This document shows positions 15,700 to 24,940 of a stretch of 54,135 bases of DNA, in pieces. Within the stretch, counting starts at the first letter, position 1, and each line of letters starts with the position of its first letter. The position numbers were made by a program, and so were the translations under genes. The DNA is from an uncultured Collinsella sp. (GTDB taxonomy: Bacteria > Actinomycetota > Coriobacteriia > Coriobacteriales > Coriobacteriaceae). The notes below the pieces were generated by a model. It was not told where the DNA came from and did no database searches. It saw only the letters and a program-made list of their open reading frames with translations. The stretch lies in contig UQLI01000011.1 of NCBI GenBank assembly GCA_900541715.1, forward strand, positions 1-54,135, read 5' to 3'.

Positions 15700-17883
15700 G
15701 TGAAGGATTCCGATCTCTCCACAACGGCTGCGCGCGACGCTGCCCGCATCGTCTGGTTTAAGCGCTACCCCGCCAAGCAGACGCTCATCGCATTTTTGCT
15801 CGCGCTGTTGGCGACCACGGCGTTTTCCATCGATCCCGCCCCGGTGTCGAGCAACGCAGTCTTGGCAATTGACCCCAAAGCCTCGGGCATGCTGTACGTG
15901 TGCTACGAGGTGCTCCTCTCGTTTGCCGGCCATACCGACGCGGTCATGCTGCTTGCGCTTGCCTGCCTGCTCACGCTGCCGTTTCGCTACGTATTCTTTG
16001 GCCGCGGCGACGCCTGGCGTCCCTCGGTGATCCTTCCGTCGCTGTTCTTTGCCGTCTGCATGGTGTTTGGCCGCAGCTACGACCTCACCGATTCGGCCGA
16101 GATCGTGCTCGGCGACAAGGCCCGCATTATCTGTGCCTGGATAGGCGGTGCGGGCTGGATGCTCTTGGCGGTCGTTGCCTTCTATCTGGCTTTTGAGTGT
16201 CTAGATTGGCTGAGCTCTCGGCGCATTCCGTTTTCTGAAGCGCACTTTGGCCGCGTATGGCGTGTGGCTCACGCCGTGCTCTCGGTCCATCCCTTTGCCG
16301 GGCCCTTCCTGGTGCTTATGGTCGCCTGGGCGCCCACGCTCATCGCTTCGCTGCCCGGCCTTTTTATGGGAGATACGGGTGCGCAGATTCGCCAGTGGTT
16401 CAACTACCCCAACGGCACGAGTGACTACCTGCGTCTGCTCAATCCCAATGTGTTGCTCAACGGACATCACCCCGTGGTGCACACGGCCATTATCGGCTCG
16501 TGCGTTCAGCTGGGGCTTTCGCTGTTCAACAGCGCTAACGCGGGTCTTGCCATCTACACCTGCGCTCAATTTGTCATTACGGCTGCCTGCATGGCCTATT
16601 CCATTTCGTCGCTGCGCAAATTGGGCGTGAGCCTGCCGGTTCGCGGTGCGATCCTGCTGTTCTTTGCGTTTATGCCGATGTTCTCTAACTACGCGGCGTT
16701 GCTCACCAAAGACGTGCTCTTTGCCGACGCGTTTTTAGTGCTGTTGGTGCAGACCGTCAAGCTCGTGGCATGTGGCTTGCCCCGTCGTGATGCCAATACC
16801 GAGCGAGCGGGCGAGAAAGCCCCCGTGCTCTTTGCGCGCCACGACTGGCTGCTGCTCGCTCTGGGCGCCATGGGTTCCACGTTTCTGCGCAACGGCGGCC
16901 TGGTGTTTCCCCTGGCGGCATGCGTAATCGCGGCGGCGTTTTGCGTATGGGACGCGCATGTGGCTCGTCGTGCAGCCAAGCAGGCTGGTGCTGCGCCTTC
17001 GGGCGCCATCCCGCGTTTCTGCTGGGTTGGCGTTCTCGCGGTGCTCGCGCTCTGCCTTGCCTCTAATATGTACTTCACCAAGGTCTTTATGCCGGCGCAC
17101 GATATCACGCCTGGTTCCAAGCGCGAAATCCTCTCGATTCCGTTCCAACAGACGGCTCGTTTCGTCCAAAAGCACGACGGCCTCAACTCGGGCGTCAACC
17201 CCACGGTTAAGGAGGACGGCACCATCGTGGAGGCTCCTTGCGACGGTTCGGTGACCGACGAAGAGCGTGCCGTGATCGATCGCGTACTCAAGTACGAGAA
17301 CCTGGGCCGCCGCTACAACCCCGACAAGTCCGATGCCGTCAAGAACTGCTTTAACGAGTACGCCTCGCAGGAGGACATCGATGCCTATTTTGAGGTATGG
17401 GCTCAGATGTTTAAGAAGGATCCCGAGTGCTATATTTCGGCGCTTATCAATAACTACTATGGTTATTTTTATCCGAGCGCGCGCGATGCCTGGGTCTACA
17501 GCACGGCGCGTAGTGCCGAGATCATGGCGCGTCCCGACAACCTCAAGTACTTCGACTTCCATCCGGTTGACAGCAACGTGGTGCGCTGGTGTGACCACCT
17601 GATCAATCTGTACCGTGTGGCGGTGCAGCGCATCCCGTTTATTTCACTCACCATGAGCTCGGCCACCTATGTGTGGATCATGATCGCCGTGGTGGTCTAC
17701 CTGCTGCGTCGTCATTCATGGCGTGCGCTGGCGATCTGGGTGCCGCTGTTGGGCGTGCTCGCCGTGTGCCTGATTGGCCCGTGCAACGGCTCGACTTACA
17801 TGCGCTACCTGTATCCGGTCATCGCCTGCATGCCCTTCGCCATCGGCGCCACCGTCACCCGCAGCGACTTCCTCTGGTCCTAA
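15700..17883 (+). CDS. DUF6020-like polytopic membrane protein, possible glycosyltransferase
   Basis: A 727-residue membrane protein with about 13 hydrophobic segments spread from residue 25 to the end. It resembles the DUF6020 group of large membrane proteins common in gut Actinobacteria and Firmicutes, which look like GT-C glycosyltransferases. Visible marks are the first-loop acidic GLFMGDTGAQIRQWF, then HHPVVHTAIIG, the LTKDVLFA segment, and a long extracytoplasmic region (about 470-640) with NYYGYFYPSARDAW. The start is GTG 15700 with GAAAGG upstream; the previous hairpin lies between its promoter area and lgt. The substrate is unknown; a role in wall or surface polysaccharide is inference. 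Another hairpin begins two bases after its stop. Confidence 0.65.
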   Translation: MKDSDLSTTAARDAARIVWFKRYPAKQTLIAFLLALLATTAFSIDPAPVSSNAVLAIDPKASGMLYVCYEVLLSFAGHTDAVMLLALACLLTLPFRYVFFGRGDAWRPSVILPSLFFAVCMVFGRSYDLTDSAEIVLGDKARIICAWIGGAGWMLLAVVAFYLAFECLDWLSSRRIPFSEAHFGRVWRVAHAVLSVHPFAGPFLVLMVAWAPTLIASLPGLFMGDTGAQIRQWFNYPNGTSDYLRLLNPNVLLNGHHPVVHTAIIGSCVQLGLSLFNSANAGLAIYTCAQFVITAACMAYSISSLRKLGVSLPVRGAILLFFAFMPMFSNYAALLTKDVLFADAFLVLLVQTVKLVACGLPRRDANTERAGEKAPVLFARHDWLLLALGAMGSTFLRNGGLVFPLAACVIAAAFCVWDAHVARRAAKQAGAAPSGAIPRFCWVGVLAVLALCLASNMYFTKVFMPAHDITPGSKREILSIPFQQTARFVQKHDGLNSGVNPTVKEDGTIVEAPCDGSVTDEERAVIDRVLKYENLGRRYNPDKSDAVKNCFNEYASQEDIDAYFEVWAQMFKKDPECYISALINNYYGYFYPSARDAWVYSTARSAEIMARPDNLKYFDFHPVDSNVVRWCDHLINLYRVAVQRIPFISLTMSSATYVWIMIAVVVYLLRRHSWRALAIWVPLLGVLAVCLIGPCNGSTYMRYLYPVIACMPFAIGATVTRSDFLWS

Positions 17884-17884
17884 C

Positions 17885-17917
17885 TTGGTGCATTGGGGTC
17901 AGGTTTCTTTGCACCAA
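17885..17917 (+). repeat. post-stop hairpin, GGGACAGG family (member 3, variant)
   Basis: Arms TTGGTGCA (17885-17892) and TGCACCAA (17910-17917), loop containing GGGGTCAGGTTTC, starting two bases after the stop of the preceding gene. It has a different stem but the same type of loop as the other members, as expected if pairing rather than sequence is conserved. Confidence 0.6.
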
Positions 17918-18047
17918 AGGGGGCATCATCACGACGCCTTCATTTTGGGGTTTATCTCGCAGGCCAGTAGGTATATCATAACGACGTTTGTTTATATTGC
18001 CCGAGCATCTGCGCTGGGCTTTAGGTCGAAACCGATAGGAGACACGT

Positions 18048-18854
18048 ATGTCCGGACACTCTAAGTGGGCCACAACCAAGCATCGTAAGGGCGCGCAGGA
18101 CGCCAAGCGTTCCGCCCTCTTCTCCAAGCTCAGCCGCAACATCACCGTTGCTGCCCGTCTCGGCGGTGACCCGCTGCCCGAGAACAACGCCAGCCTCGCC
18201 GCTGCCGTTGCCAAGGCCAAGGCTCAGTCCATGCCTAAGGACAAGATCAAGTCCGCTATCGACAAGGCTTTTGGTTCGGGTGCTGACGCCGCCGTCTACG
18301 AGAACATCGTGTACGAGGGCTACGGTCCCGCCGGTGTCGCCGTCTACGTCGACTGCCTGACCGACAACCGCAACCGTACCGCCGCTGATGTCCGTTCCGC
18401 CTTCTCCCACGCTGGTGGCAACCTGGGCACCTCCGGCTCCGTCGCCTTCCAGTTTGAGCGCAAGGGCCAGATCGTCGTCGCCAAGGAGATCTTGGACGAG
18501 AACGCCAAGAAGGAGACCATGATCGCCAACGGTGCTGCTGGTGACGAGGATGAGTTCATGATGGCTATCGCCGAGGCCGGTGGCGAGGACTACGAGGATG
18601 CCGGCGAGGAGTGGATCGTCTGGACTACTGCCAACGAGGTTATGGCTGTCTCCAAGGCGCTCGAGGAGCAGGGCGTCCAGGTCAAGGGTTCCGAGACCAC
18701 CATGGTTCCGACCACCCCGACCGAGGTCTCCGGCGCCGACGCCAAGAAGGTCCAGCGCCTCATCGACCGTCTTGAGGAGCTCGACGACGTCCAGGACGTC
18801 TACAGCACCATGGACATGACCGACGAGGTCATCGCTGCCCTCGAGGAGGAGTAG
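18048..18854 (+). CDS. YebC/PmpR family regulator (TACO1-like)
   Basis: A 268-residue cytoplasmic protein of the YebC family. Members act as DNA-binding regulators and, in recent work on the family, as helpers for translating proline-rich stretches. The hallmark N-terminus MSGHSKWATTKHRKGAQDAK is complete, followed by FSKLSRNITVAARLGGDP and YEGYGPAGVAVYVDCLTDN. It is slightly longer than usual (about 245). A good AGGAG site precedes the ATG. It stands alone, closed by the terminator at 18924. RuvC/RuvA, frequent neighbours in other bacteria, are not here. Confidence 0.93.
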   Translation: MSGHSKWATTKHRKGAQDAKRSALFSKLSRNITVAARLGGDPLPENNASLAAAVAKAKAQSMPKDKIKSAIDKAFGSGADAAVYENIVYEGYGPAGVAVYVDCLTDNRNRTAADVRSAFSHAGGNLGTSGSVAFQFERKGQIVVAKEILDENAKKETMIANGAAGDEDEFMMAIAEAGGEDYEDAGEEWIVWTTANEVMAVSKALEEQGVQVKGSETTMVPTTPTEVSGADAKKVQRLIDRLEELDDVQDVYSTMDMTDEVIAALEEE

Positions 18855-18923
18855 CGCTCGCACGGGTTAAGCCGTGCATATCTGGGCATAATGAAGCGAG
18901 CATGCAAGCCTCGTGGAATAGAT

Positions 18924-18965
18924 GAGCCGGATCCGCGTGCGTAGAGCACCGGACCCGGCTCTTTT
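18924..18965 (+). terminator. terminator after the YebC-family gene
   Basis: Arms GAGCCGGATCCG (18924-18935) and CGGACCCGGCTC (18950-18961) pair with one mismatch, followed by TTTT. A perfect TATAAT follows at 18965-18970 and may serve the amaP operon, although its -35 is weak. Confidence 0.85.
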
Positions 18966-19020
18966 ATAATGATGCGAACCGTTTTGCATTTTGAGAGCCG
19001 AGATTTGAAGGGAGCGCCGC

Positions 19021-19566
19021 GTGCGCGTACTCAAACGAGTCCTAGCGATCGTGTATCTTGCCGCCACCATCGTGGCGCTGGGTACGCTTGTCTGCCAGTT
19101 TTGGGGGCCGTATACGTATCGCTTTATGCTGCTGATGCGCGACCCCATGCCGCGCGTCGTCGTCACGGCGTGCGCCGGCGTCGTGGCGATCGGCGTGCTG
19201 CTGAGCTTTTTCCGCCTGATGTTCGCCCGTCGCGAGCCGTCCTGCGTGCATCCGGCGGGGGAGCGCAATATCGAGGTTACCCTTGCGGCGCTTTCTTCGT
19301 GCGCCAGGGCTGCTGCCGAGCGCGACGACCGCGTGATGGTCGAGCATGTCGAGGCCCGCGTCCAAGGCCCCGACGATTCGCACGTCCGTTTTAAGGTCGA
19401 GGCTATCGCGCTTGACGATAAGGACGTGGCATCTCTGGCTACCGCGATGCAGCAGCGCATCGAAGAAGCTTGCGACACCATGCTCGGCACGCCGGGTACG
19501 ACCGCGCGCGTCCGTTTTTTGCCGTCCAAGACTACCGTCAAGACCGTGGAGGTTTCCGGTGAGTGA
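19021..19566 (+). CDS. amaP: alkaline shock response membrane anchor protein AmaP
   Basis: A 181-residue protein with two N-terminal membrane helices (about 6-27 and 45-65) and a cytoplasmic domain (about 80-178). The AmaP family anchors Asp23 at the membrane, where it takes part in cell-envelope stress response. The start is GTG 19021 with GGGAG upstream. It overlaps the next gene by eight bases and is part of the amaP-DUF2273-asp23 operon, the arrangement known from Staphylococcus and other Gram-positives. Confidence 0.85.
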   Translation: MRVLKRVLAIVYLAATIVALGTLVCQFWGPYTYRFMLLMRDPMPRVVVTACAGVVAIGVLLSFFRLMFARREPSCVHPAGERNIEVTLAALSSCARAAAERDDRVMVEHVEARVQGPDDSHVRFKVEAIALDDKDVASLATAMQQRIEEACDTMLGTPGTTARVRFLPSKTTVKTVEVSGE

Positions 19567-19936
19567 TACCAATCAAGATAAGACCGCTCGTACGCCGCGC
19601 CTGACGATTGACCAGAGCGCCACGTCGGCGAGCGAACCTGTTGATTCCAAAGCGGAGGCAACCGAGTTACAAGACGCGGCAGCCGCGGATTTTGACGAGG
19701 CTATGGGTCTCATCAAGGGTACGGGCGCTGCCATCTGGAGCTATGCTGTGCGTCATCCCAACACCACGCTCGGCGCCGTCGCTGGCTTTATCCTCGCCGT
19801 GTTGGTGCTCACGTTGGGCCTGTGGGACACGCTCGTCATTGCATTCTTCGTGCTGATCGGCGCTGTGATCGGCCAAATTCGCGACGGCGAGAACGGGATC
19901 GTCAACTTCTTCGGTCGTCTGTTTAGCGGCCGCTAA
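19559..19936 (+). CDS. DUF2273 small membrane protein of the Asp23 operon
   Basis: 125 residues, starting at GTG 19559 (GGAGG six bases upstream, inside the end of amaP). The first 70 residues are hydrophilic and acidic; the DUF2273 part follows: HPNTTLGAVAGFILAVLVLT, LGLWDTLVIAFFVLIGAVIG, then QIRDGENG and FFGRLFSGR. DUF2273 proteins (about 60 residues elsewhere) are regular neighbours of Asp23 and AmaP; their exact role is not known. The long N-terminal extension is unusual compared with the family. Confidence 0.85.
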   Translation: MSDTNQDKTARTPRLTIDQSATSASEPVDSKAEATELQDAAAADFDEAMGLIKGTGAAIWSYAVRHPNTTLGAVAGFILAVLVLTLGLWDTLVIAFFVLIGAVIGQIRDGENGIVNFFGRLFSGR

Positions 19937-19980
19937 TATGTATTCGACTGTCGCATCCGCGGCAGGCATAAGGAGGAACC

Positions 19981-20496
19981 ATGGCTTTTAATACGAAGGT
20001 CGATGTAGCCGATACCGAGCTCGAGGAGAACGAGGCGGTCGTCGCCGAAGCTGAGGATGTGACGCTCGAGGACGAGGCTCTCGTCGAGGCCGAGTCCGAT
20101 ACGGATGAGGACGACGAGGAGGCGGACGAGTCCGAGGACTCGCTGACCTATTCCAACGGCGTGATCGAGAAGATCGTTGCCATGGCCACCCGCGAGGTTC
20201 CGCACGTTCTGGGCATGAAGGGTAACCTCATGCACTTTGTGCAGGAGCAGTTTGGTGCCGAGAATCTGACCAAGGGCGTGACGGTCGAGGTCACCGATGA
20301 CAATCGCGTGGTCGTCAACATCTCCGTCATCATCGAGTACGGCGCCTATGCACCCGCGATCTTCGACGATGTCAAGGCACGCGTCACCGAGCGCCTTGCC
20401 GCGATGACCGGCCTTGAGGTGGCAGGCGTCAACCTGCGCATCGAGGATGTCATCACCCCCGAGGAGTACGAGCACCGTACCAGCCAGCACGAGTAA
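19981..20496 (+). CDS. Asp23/Gls24 family envelope stress protein
   Basis: A 171-residue protein with a very acidic N-terminal extension (residues 8-52, runs such as DTDEDDEEADESED) and an Asp23 domain from about 53: SNGVIEKIVAMATREVPHV, then VEVTDDNRVVVNISVIIEYG, then VNLRIEDVI. Family members are abundant, membrane-associated through AmaP, and respond to alkaline and envelope stress. AGGAGG lies before the ATG. The stop codon is part of a hairpin of the repeated family, and a true terminator follows at 20549. Confidence 0.9.
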   Translation: MAFNTKVDVADTELEENEAVVAEAEDVTLEDEALVEAESDTDEDDEEADESEDSLTYSNGVIEKIVAMATREVPHVLGMKGNLMHFVQEQFGAENLTKGVTVEVTDDNRVVVNISVIIEYGAYAPAIFDDVKARVTERLAAMTGLEVAGVNLRIEDVITPEEYEHRTSQHE

Positions 20497-20531
20497 CCTA
20501 CCAAAAAGGGACAGGTTTGTTTTGGCAGGTT
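20495..20531 (+). repeat. post-stop hairpin, GGGACAGG family (member 4)
   Basis: Arms AACCTACCAAAA (20495-20506) and TTTTGGCAGGTT (20520-20531) pair with one mismatch, loop AGGGACAGGTTTG. The first two bases belong to the TAA stop codon of the Asp23 gene. The flank TTATCTGCGAAAACG continues the similarity with member 5 at 48313. Confidence 0.78.
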
Positions 20532-20548
20532 TTATCTGCGAAAACGTT

Positions 20549-20590
20549 AAACGGCCGACCGCGCAAGCAAAAGCGTGGCCGGCCGTTTTT
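20549..20590 (+). terminator. terminator of the amaP-asp23 operon
   Basis: Arms AAACGGCCGACCGCGC (20549-20564) and GCGTGGCCGGCCGTTT (20573-20588) with one mismatch and one wobble, ending in a T5 run. Confidence 0.85.
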
Positions 20591-20702
20591 GTACGCTCCC
20601 GATATAGTCATACCGCTCGTCTAACTAAGGGTTGCAATCCCCACGTTCCGCGTTACTCTAATGGGCGCATTGTTTCCAAATTGTTAACGAGGGGTTGCCG
20701 TA

Positions 20703-21725
20703 ATGGCCGACGAGCACGAAACAGAAAGCAAGGCATGGGCAATTGAGGCCGCTGCGGCAGAGGCGGCGTCGCGTGCTGCCGAGGAGGTGCATCGTCCTCC
20801 CGTAGTGCCGATGGAGCGCGTGGTCGATCGCGATGTTATCGAGCGAGGCGAGCGCGCTGGTCGCAAGCGCAGCCAGGAGCCGGGCTTTCCGCGCTTTTTC
20901 GCTGAGCTCAATTTGGGCCTGATCCTCACGGCCTTTGCCATCGTCGCGTTTAAAACCCCTAATCACTTTGCTTTTGGCGGCACCTCGGGCGTGTCGGTCA
21001 TTCTGTCCACGCTGTTCCCGACCCTGCCCGTCGGCGTTTTTATGTGGATTATCAATGCGGTCCTGGTCGTTCTGGGCTTTATCTTTTTGGAGCGCAAGGC
21101 AATCCTGTGGAGCGTCTTCGCCTCGTTTGCGCTGTCCGCCTATGTTTCGCTGTTTGAGCTCTTTATTCCGACCGATGTCTCGATGACGGGCGATATGTGG
21201 CTCGACCTGTGCTTTGCCGTGATTCTGCCGGCACTCGGCAGCGCTATCGTCTTTGATATCGGCGCCTCGACGGGCGGCACGGACATCCTCGCCATGATTC
21301 TCAAACGCCGCACGACGCTTGAGATCGGCCGTGCGCTGCTGCTGGTCGATATCGGCATCGTGACCATCGCGGCCTTCTTGTACGGTCCGCGCGTCGGTCT
21401 GTACTGCGTGCTCGGCCTGTTTGCCAAGACGCTCGTGGTCGACAAGGCCATCGAGAGCATTCACCTGCGCAAAGTCTGCACGGTCATTTGTTCCGAGCCC
21501 CTTAAGGTCGAGGAGTTTATCGTCAAGCATCTCAACCGCACGGCGACTATCAGCCGCGGCTACGGCGCCTTCTCGGGCAAGTGCGTGACGGTGATCATGA
21601 GCGTGCTGAGTCGTCGCGAGGCCGTGCAGCTGCGTCGCTACGCTCGCGAGATCGATCCGGGTGCCTTTATCACGATCGTCGACAGCTCCGAGATCGTCGG
21701 CAAGGGTTTCCGCGGAACGAACTAA
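20703..21725 (+). CDS. YitT family membrane protein (DUF161/DUF2179)
   Basis: A 340-residue membrane protein: a hydrophilic Ala/Glu/Arg-rich N-terminus (1-65), five or six membrane helices (about 70-260) with the YitT marks HFAFGGTSGVSVIL and FDIGASTGGTDILAMILKRR, and a C-terminal soluble DUF2179 domain (about 262-338) with GYGAFSG and ITIVDSSEIVGKGF. Members are widespread in Firmicutes and Actinobacteria; transport function is suspected but not shown. GAGGGG precedes the ATG. A single-gene unit as far as can be seen. Confidence 0.88.
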   Translation: MADEHETESKAWAIEAAAAEAASRAAEEVHRPPVVPMERVVDRDVIERGERAGRKRSQEPGFPRFFAELNLGLILTAFAIVAFKTPNHFAFGGTSGVSVILSTLFPTLPVGVFMWIINAVLVVLGFIFLERKAILWSVFASFALSAYVSLFELFIPTDVSMTGDMWLDLCFAVILPALGSAIVFDIGASTGGTDILAMILKRRTTLEIGRALLLVDIGIVTIAAFLYGPRVGLYCVLGLFAKTLVVDKAIESIHLRKVCTVICSEPLKVEEFIVKHLNRTATISRGYGAFSGKCVTVIMSVLSRREAVQLRRYAREIDPGAFITIVDSSEIVGKGFRGTN

Positions 21726-21875
21726 CGCGGTCGAGCTCATCAAACAATCGAATAGCGCCCTGCGCATTGCAAATGCGTCATGTTGGAGTATTTGTCCCCA
21801 CATTGGGTGATAATGATGCCAAAGACATCGTTTGCGATCCAGATGATTCGCTCAAGATACGAAGGGATGATCTCG

Positions 21876-23168
21876 ATGTTCTGTTCGCAGTGTGGTGCCC
21901 CCATGGGCGATAACGACAAGTTCTGCGGCGCGTGTGGTGCCCCCAATGCCGGTGCCGCAGCCTCTGCCCCTCAGGGTCAGCCCCAGCAGTTTGTTCCGCA
22001 ACCGCCCGTGGCGAATGCGTCCAAGGGCTGTGTGGCTCAGGCGTTTGAGGATATGACCAAGACTCCGGGCGTGCTGCAGCGCGTGTGCTAGATTGCCTTT
22101 TTACCGGCGCTGATTTGTGTTGTGTCGGTACTTGTGCTGTTTATTCCCGTTATTGGCGGCATTGCAGCTGCCATCGGCTTTTTGGCAGCTTGCATTGCGA
22201 GCGTGTGTGGTTCCGGCTTTGGTATTGAGTGGGGTCGCGATCTGTCGCTCAAGGTTGATGACGGTATGGATCGTCCACTCATGCGTTCCACGTCGTTTGG
22301 TCTCGGAGTGTTTTCGGGTGTTATCTCGGTCGTGCTCGAGGTTATCGCTGCTATCCCCGTCATTGGCGTAGTGCTTTCGCTGGTGGAGGGCGTGGTAATT
22401 GGCGCTGCGGGCTCGTATTCGTATTACGGCTCTTATGCACTCGAGGCAGCGCTGTTCGGCTCGCTTGGCCTGCTTGTCCTGGCTATGATTGCCACGGCGG
22501 TCTTGGGGGTCTTCTTTAAGATGTTCGCCGACATTGCCGTGATGCACTTTGCGGTGACCGGTCGTGTCGAGAGCGCGTTTTCGCTCGATAAGGTCTGGGC
22601 GGCCTTTAAGCACAACAAGACCAAACTGTTCTGCGCTTCGTTCCTTCCCGAGTTTTTGACGGGCCTGGTCGCCAACGTTGTCACCTGGATCCTGACGTTC
22701 GTCTTTGGCACCATTGCCTCTGTCGGTATGTATAGCTACTACTACCGTCCTACGGCTATTGAGGCGCTTGTTACCGGCGGTGGCATCACGCTCGTATTGT
22801 TCTTGGTGCTGACGGCGTTTGTCACGGTATTCCTCACGGTCTTTGGCAAGATGCTCAAGCACCGTGCCGTTGGCTATTGGGTCGCGCGCTACGCAAGCGA
22901 GTGGGCCGACGAGGACAAGGACGACGTCCTGACTTTTGTGCTGCCGTTTGAGAAGAAGTCTGCTCCGGCTGGTTTTGGCGCCGACGCAGCGCCCGTATCC
23001 GATTCCGCTGCGGCGCCGGCGCCTGCGCCCGAGCCCGAGCCCGAGCCCGAGCCTGAGCCCACGCCCGTGCCTGAGCCCGAGCCCGCGCCCATGCCGGAAC
23101 CGGAGCCCGAGCCTGCGCCTGAGCCCGAGCCTGCGCCAAGCTCCGACGAGGACCCGCAGGACGAGTAA
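21876..23168 (+). pseudogene. zinc-ribbon membrane protein interrupted by an in-frame amber stop
   Basis: The frame starts at ATG 21876 (AAGGG nine bases upstream) with a zinc ribbon MFCSQCGAPMGDNDKFCGAC (two CxxC pairs). After KTPGVLQRVC it meets TAG at 22089-22091. Without changing frame the homology continues as IAFLPALICVVSVLVLFIPV and five or six membrane segments up to about 22900. The C-terminus is a low-complexity tail of Pro-Glu repeats (about 23020-23140). A single C-to-T change of CAG (Gln) would create this stop. If read through, the product would be about 430 residues. As it stands only a 71-residue zinc-ribbon fragment is made, unless the second part restarts (GTG/TTG candidates near 22119, no good ribosome site). 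Function of the intact family is unknown. Confidence 0.75.
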
Positions 23169-23226
23169 CCCTGCCACCTGCCATTTGGGGACGGGGTGGA
23201 AACGGTAGAAATAGCGCTTGACAAAT

Positions 23227-23264
23227 AAGCGGGGACGGACGTGCCGAAGCGTCCGCCCCCGCTT
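23227..23264 (+). terminator. terminator between convergent genes
   Basis: Arms AAGCGGGGACGGACG (23227-23241) and CGTCCGCCCCCGCTT (23250-23264) with one mismatch and an 8-base loop. T runs are short on both sides, so it may serve both the broken zinc-ribbon gene and the M20 gene on the other strand. Confidence 0.65.
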
Positions 23265-23308
23265 TGATATCGCGATGCGGCTATGACTGCGAGATGGTCG
23301 TGGATCGA

Positions 23309-24772
23309 CTACTCGTCGTGCTTCTCCTCGCGGCGAGCGGCGACACGTGCATCGTGGATGCCCTTGATTGCGGCGTGTCGGGCGGTGCGGGCATCGTGCA
23401 TGGCGTCGCGGGCCTCGGCGGCCGTGGTCTTGGCAGAGCGCAACTTGGCGGCCAGGTCGGGGTTGGTTTCGGCGACCGCGGTAATCGTGGGGCCGTCGAG
23501 CTCTTCTTGTGTGGGCTCGGCCAAAAAGTCGATGGCATACTGGGCAGCCACCATGGAGCCCTTTGCCAGCACCGACTCGTCGATCTTGTAGAAGCAGGAA
23601 TGTTGGGCGTACGTGGCGCCAATCTTGGGGTTGCGCGTACCTACAAAGGCGAGCACGCCCGGTACACGGCGCAGGTACTCCGAAAAATCCTCGCCCGAAA
23701 GTGTGCCGCGATAATGGCCTTGGCCGGTGGGGCCCAGGCATTTGATTACTGCCTGGCGGCAGCGCTCGCTCGAGGCGGCATCGTTTTCGACCTTATAATT
23801 GGCGATGGTGTAGTCGGTGAGCTCTGCCTCGGCGCCCAAGGCGGCCGCGGTATGTTCCACGATGCGACGCATAAGCTCCGGCATTTCCTCGTGGGTCGAA
23901 TCGCCGTAGGTGCGCACCGTGCCGGCGAGGTAGGCCGTGCCGGCGATAACGTTGCGCGCGGTTCCGCCGTGCAGCTCGCCGACGGTAATGACGGCCGGCT
24001 CGTAGGGACTGATCTCGCGCGAAACGATGGTCTGCAGAGCGTTGACGATCTCGGCGGCAACCATAACGGCGTCGTGACCGCGCTGGGGCATGGCGCCGTG
24101 GCACGAGGTGCCGCGGACGTCGATGCGGAACCAGTCGGTATTGGCCATGCGCGGTCCGGGCTCGCAGCTCACAGTGCCGGCGTCGACCTCACTCCAGATG
24201 TGCGCGGCGTAGGCGCCATCGACGCCGTCGAGCACGCCCGTGCCGATCATGAGTTTGGCGCCCTGGCCGTTTTCCTCACTGGGCTGGAAGACGATGCGGA
24301 CTTCGCCGTGGATGTCGTCGGTCATATGGCGCAGGATCTGCAGCGTGCCGAGCATCATGGCGATGTGGCAGTCGTGGCCGCAGGCGTGCATGCAACCCTC
24401 GTTGACGCTGGCGAACTCCTCGCCGGTCTGCTCGGTGACGGGCAGGGCGTCGATATCCGCACGCAGCAGGATACGGCGGCGCGGCGTGCCGTCCTCGCGG
24501 TAGGCGTCGGGCGCGGTGCCGCGAAGGGTCGCCACCAGGCCCGTCTTAAGGGGACGCTCGTAGGGGATATTCATGGCATCGAGCTGGTTGGCGATGTCAG
24601 AAGTCGTGCGCTCCTCGGCAAGGCTCAACTCCGGGTGCTTATGGAAGTGCCGGCGCTGTTTGATGATATAGGGTTCAAACTCGGCGGCGATATCTTGGAT
24701 GGCCGCGGTGACGTCGTCTGCCGCGCGAACCTCGGTTGCCGCCATAATCTGCTGTGCCTTGGTCTTCGTCAT
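23309..24772 (-). CDS. M20 family metallopeptidase/amidohydrolase
   Basis: A 487-residue enzyme of the M20D group (N-acyl amino acid amidohydrolase, hippurate hydrolase type), which removes acyl or aminoacyl groups using two metal ions. Visible: HFHKHPELSLAEE near 43-55, RADIDALPV, the metal/catalytic HACGHD at 129-134, FQPSEENGQGAKLMI with the catalytic Glu pair, and TYAQHSCFYKIDE near the end. The last ~55 residues are an extra helical, Ala/Arg/His-rich extension beyond the usual 390-400 residues. The start at 24772 has AAGGAG ten bases upstream; the frame is open far upstream but without a ribosome site. It is divergent from the YtcJ-type amidohydrolase, 168 bp away. The substrate is not predictable. 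Confidence 0.88.
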   Translation of the reverse strand: MTKTKAQQIMAATEVRAADDVTAAIQDIAAEFEPYIIKQRRHFHKHPELSLAEERTTSDIANQLDAMNIPYERPLKTGLVATLRGTAPDAYREDGTPRRRILLRADIDALPVTEQTGEEFASVNEGCMHACGHDCHIAMMLGTLQILRHMTDDIHGEVRIVFQPSEENGQGAKLMIGTGVLDGVDGAYAAHIWSEVDAGTVSCEPGPRMANTDWFRIDVRGTSCHGAMPQRGHDAVMVAAEIVNALQTIVSREISPYEPAVITVGELHGGTARNVIAGTAYLAGTVRTYGDSTHEEMPELMRRIVEHTAAALGAEAELTDYTIANYKVENDAASSERCRQAVIKCLGPTGQGHYRGTLSGEDFSEYLRRVPGVLAFVGTRNPKIGATYAQHSCFYKIDESVLAKGSMVAAQYAIDFLAEPTQEELDGPTITAVAETNPDLAAKLRSAKTTAAEARDAMHDARTARHAAIKGIHDARVAARREEKHDE

Positions 24773-24940
24773 GGTCGATTTGCTCCTTGCTGGGTTGATC
24801 GCAAAATCGTACAGGCTCTCTCCAGTATGCCACCTGCCACTTGGCCTGGCAAAGCTGCCGTTTGCCGCTTGGCATTTTGTAACCGAGACGGGGGAGTACA
24901 CTCGGGGGTGTTGAATTTCCTGCCAGAGATGGGGATGCCC

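Noticed and set aside
23020..23140. Tandem GAGCCC/GAGCCT repeats as a possible CRISPR-like or regulatory array
   Set aside because: They simply encode the Pro-Glu tail of the zinc-ribbon membrane protein; no spacers.
22101..23741. 546-codon minus-strand frame over the zinc-ribbon pseudogene and the M20 gene
   Set aside because: Arg/Gly low complexity, antisense to two recognisable genes.
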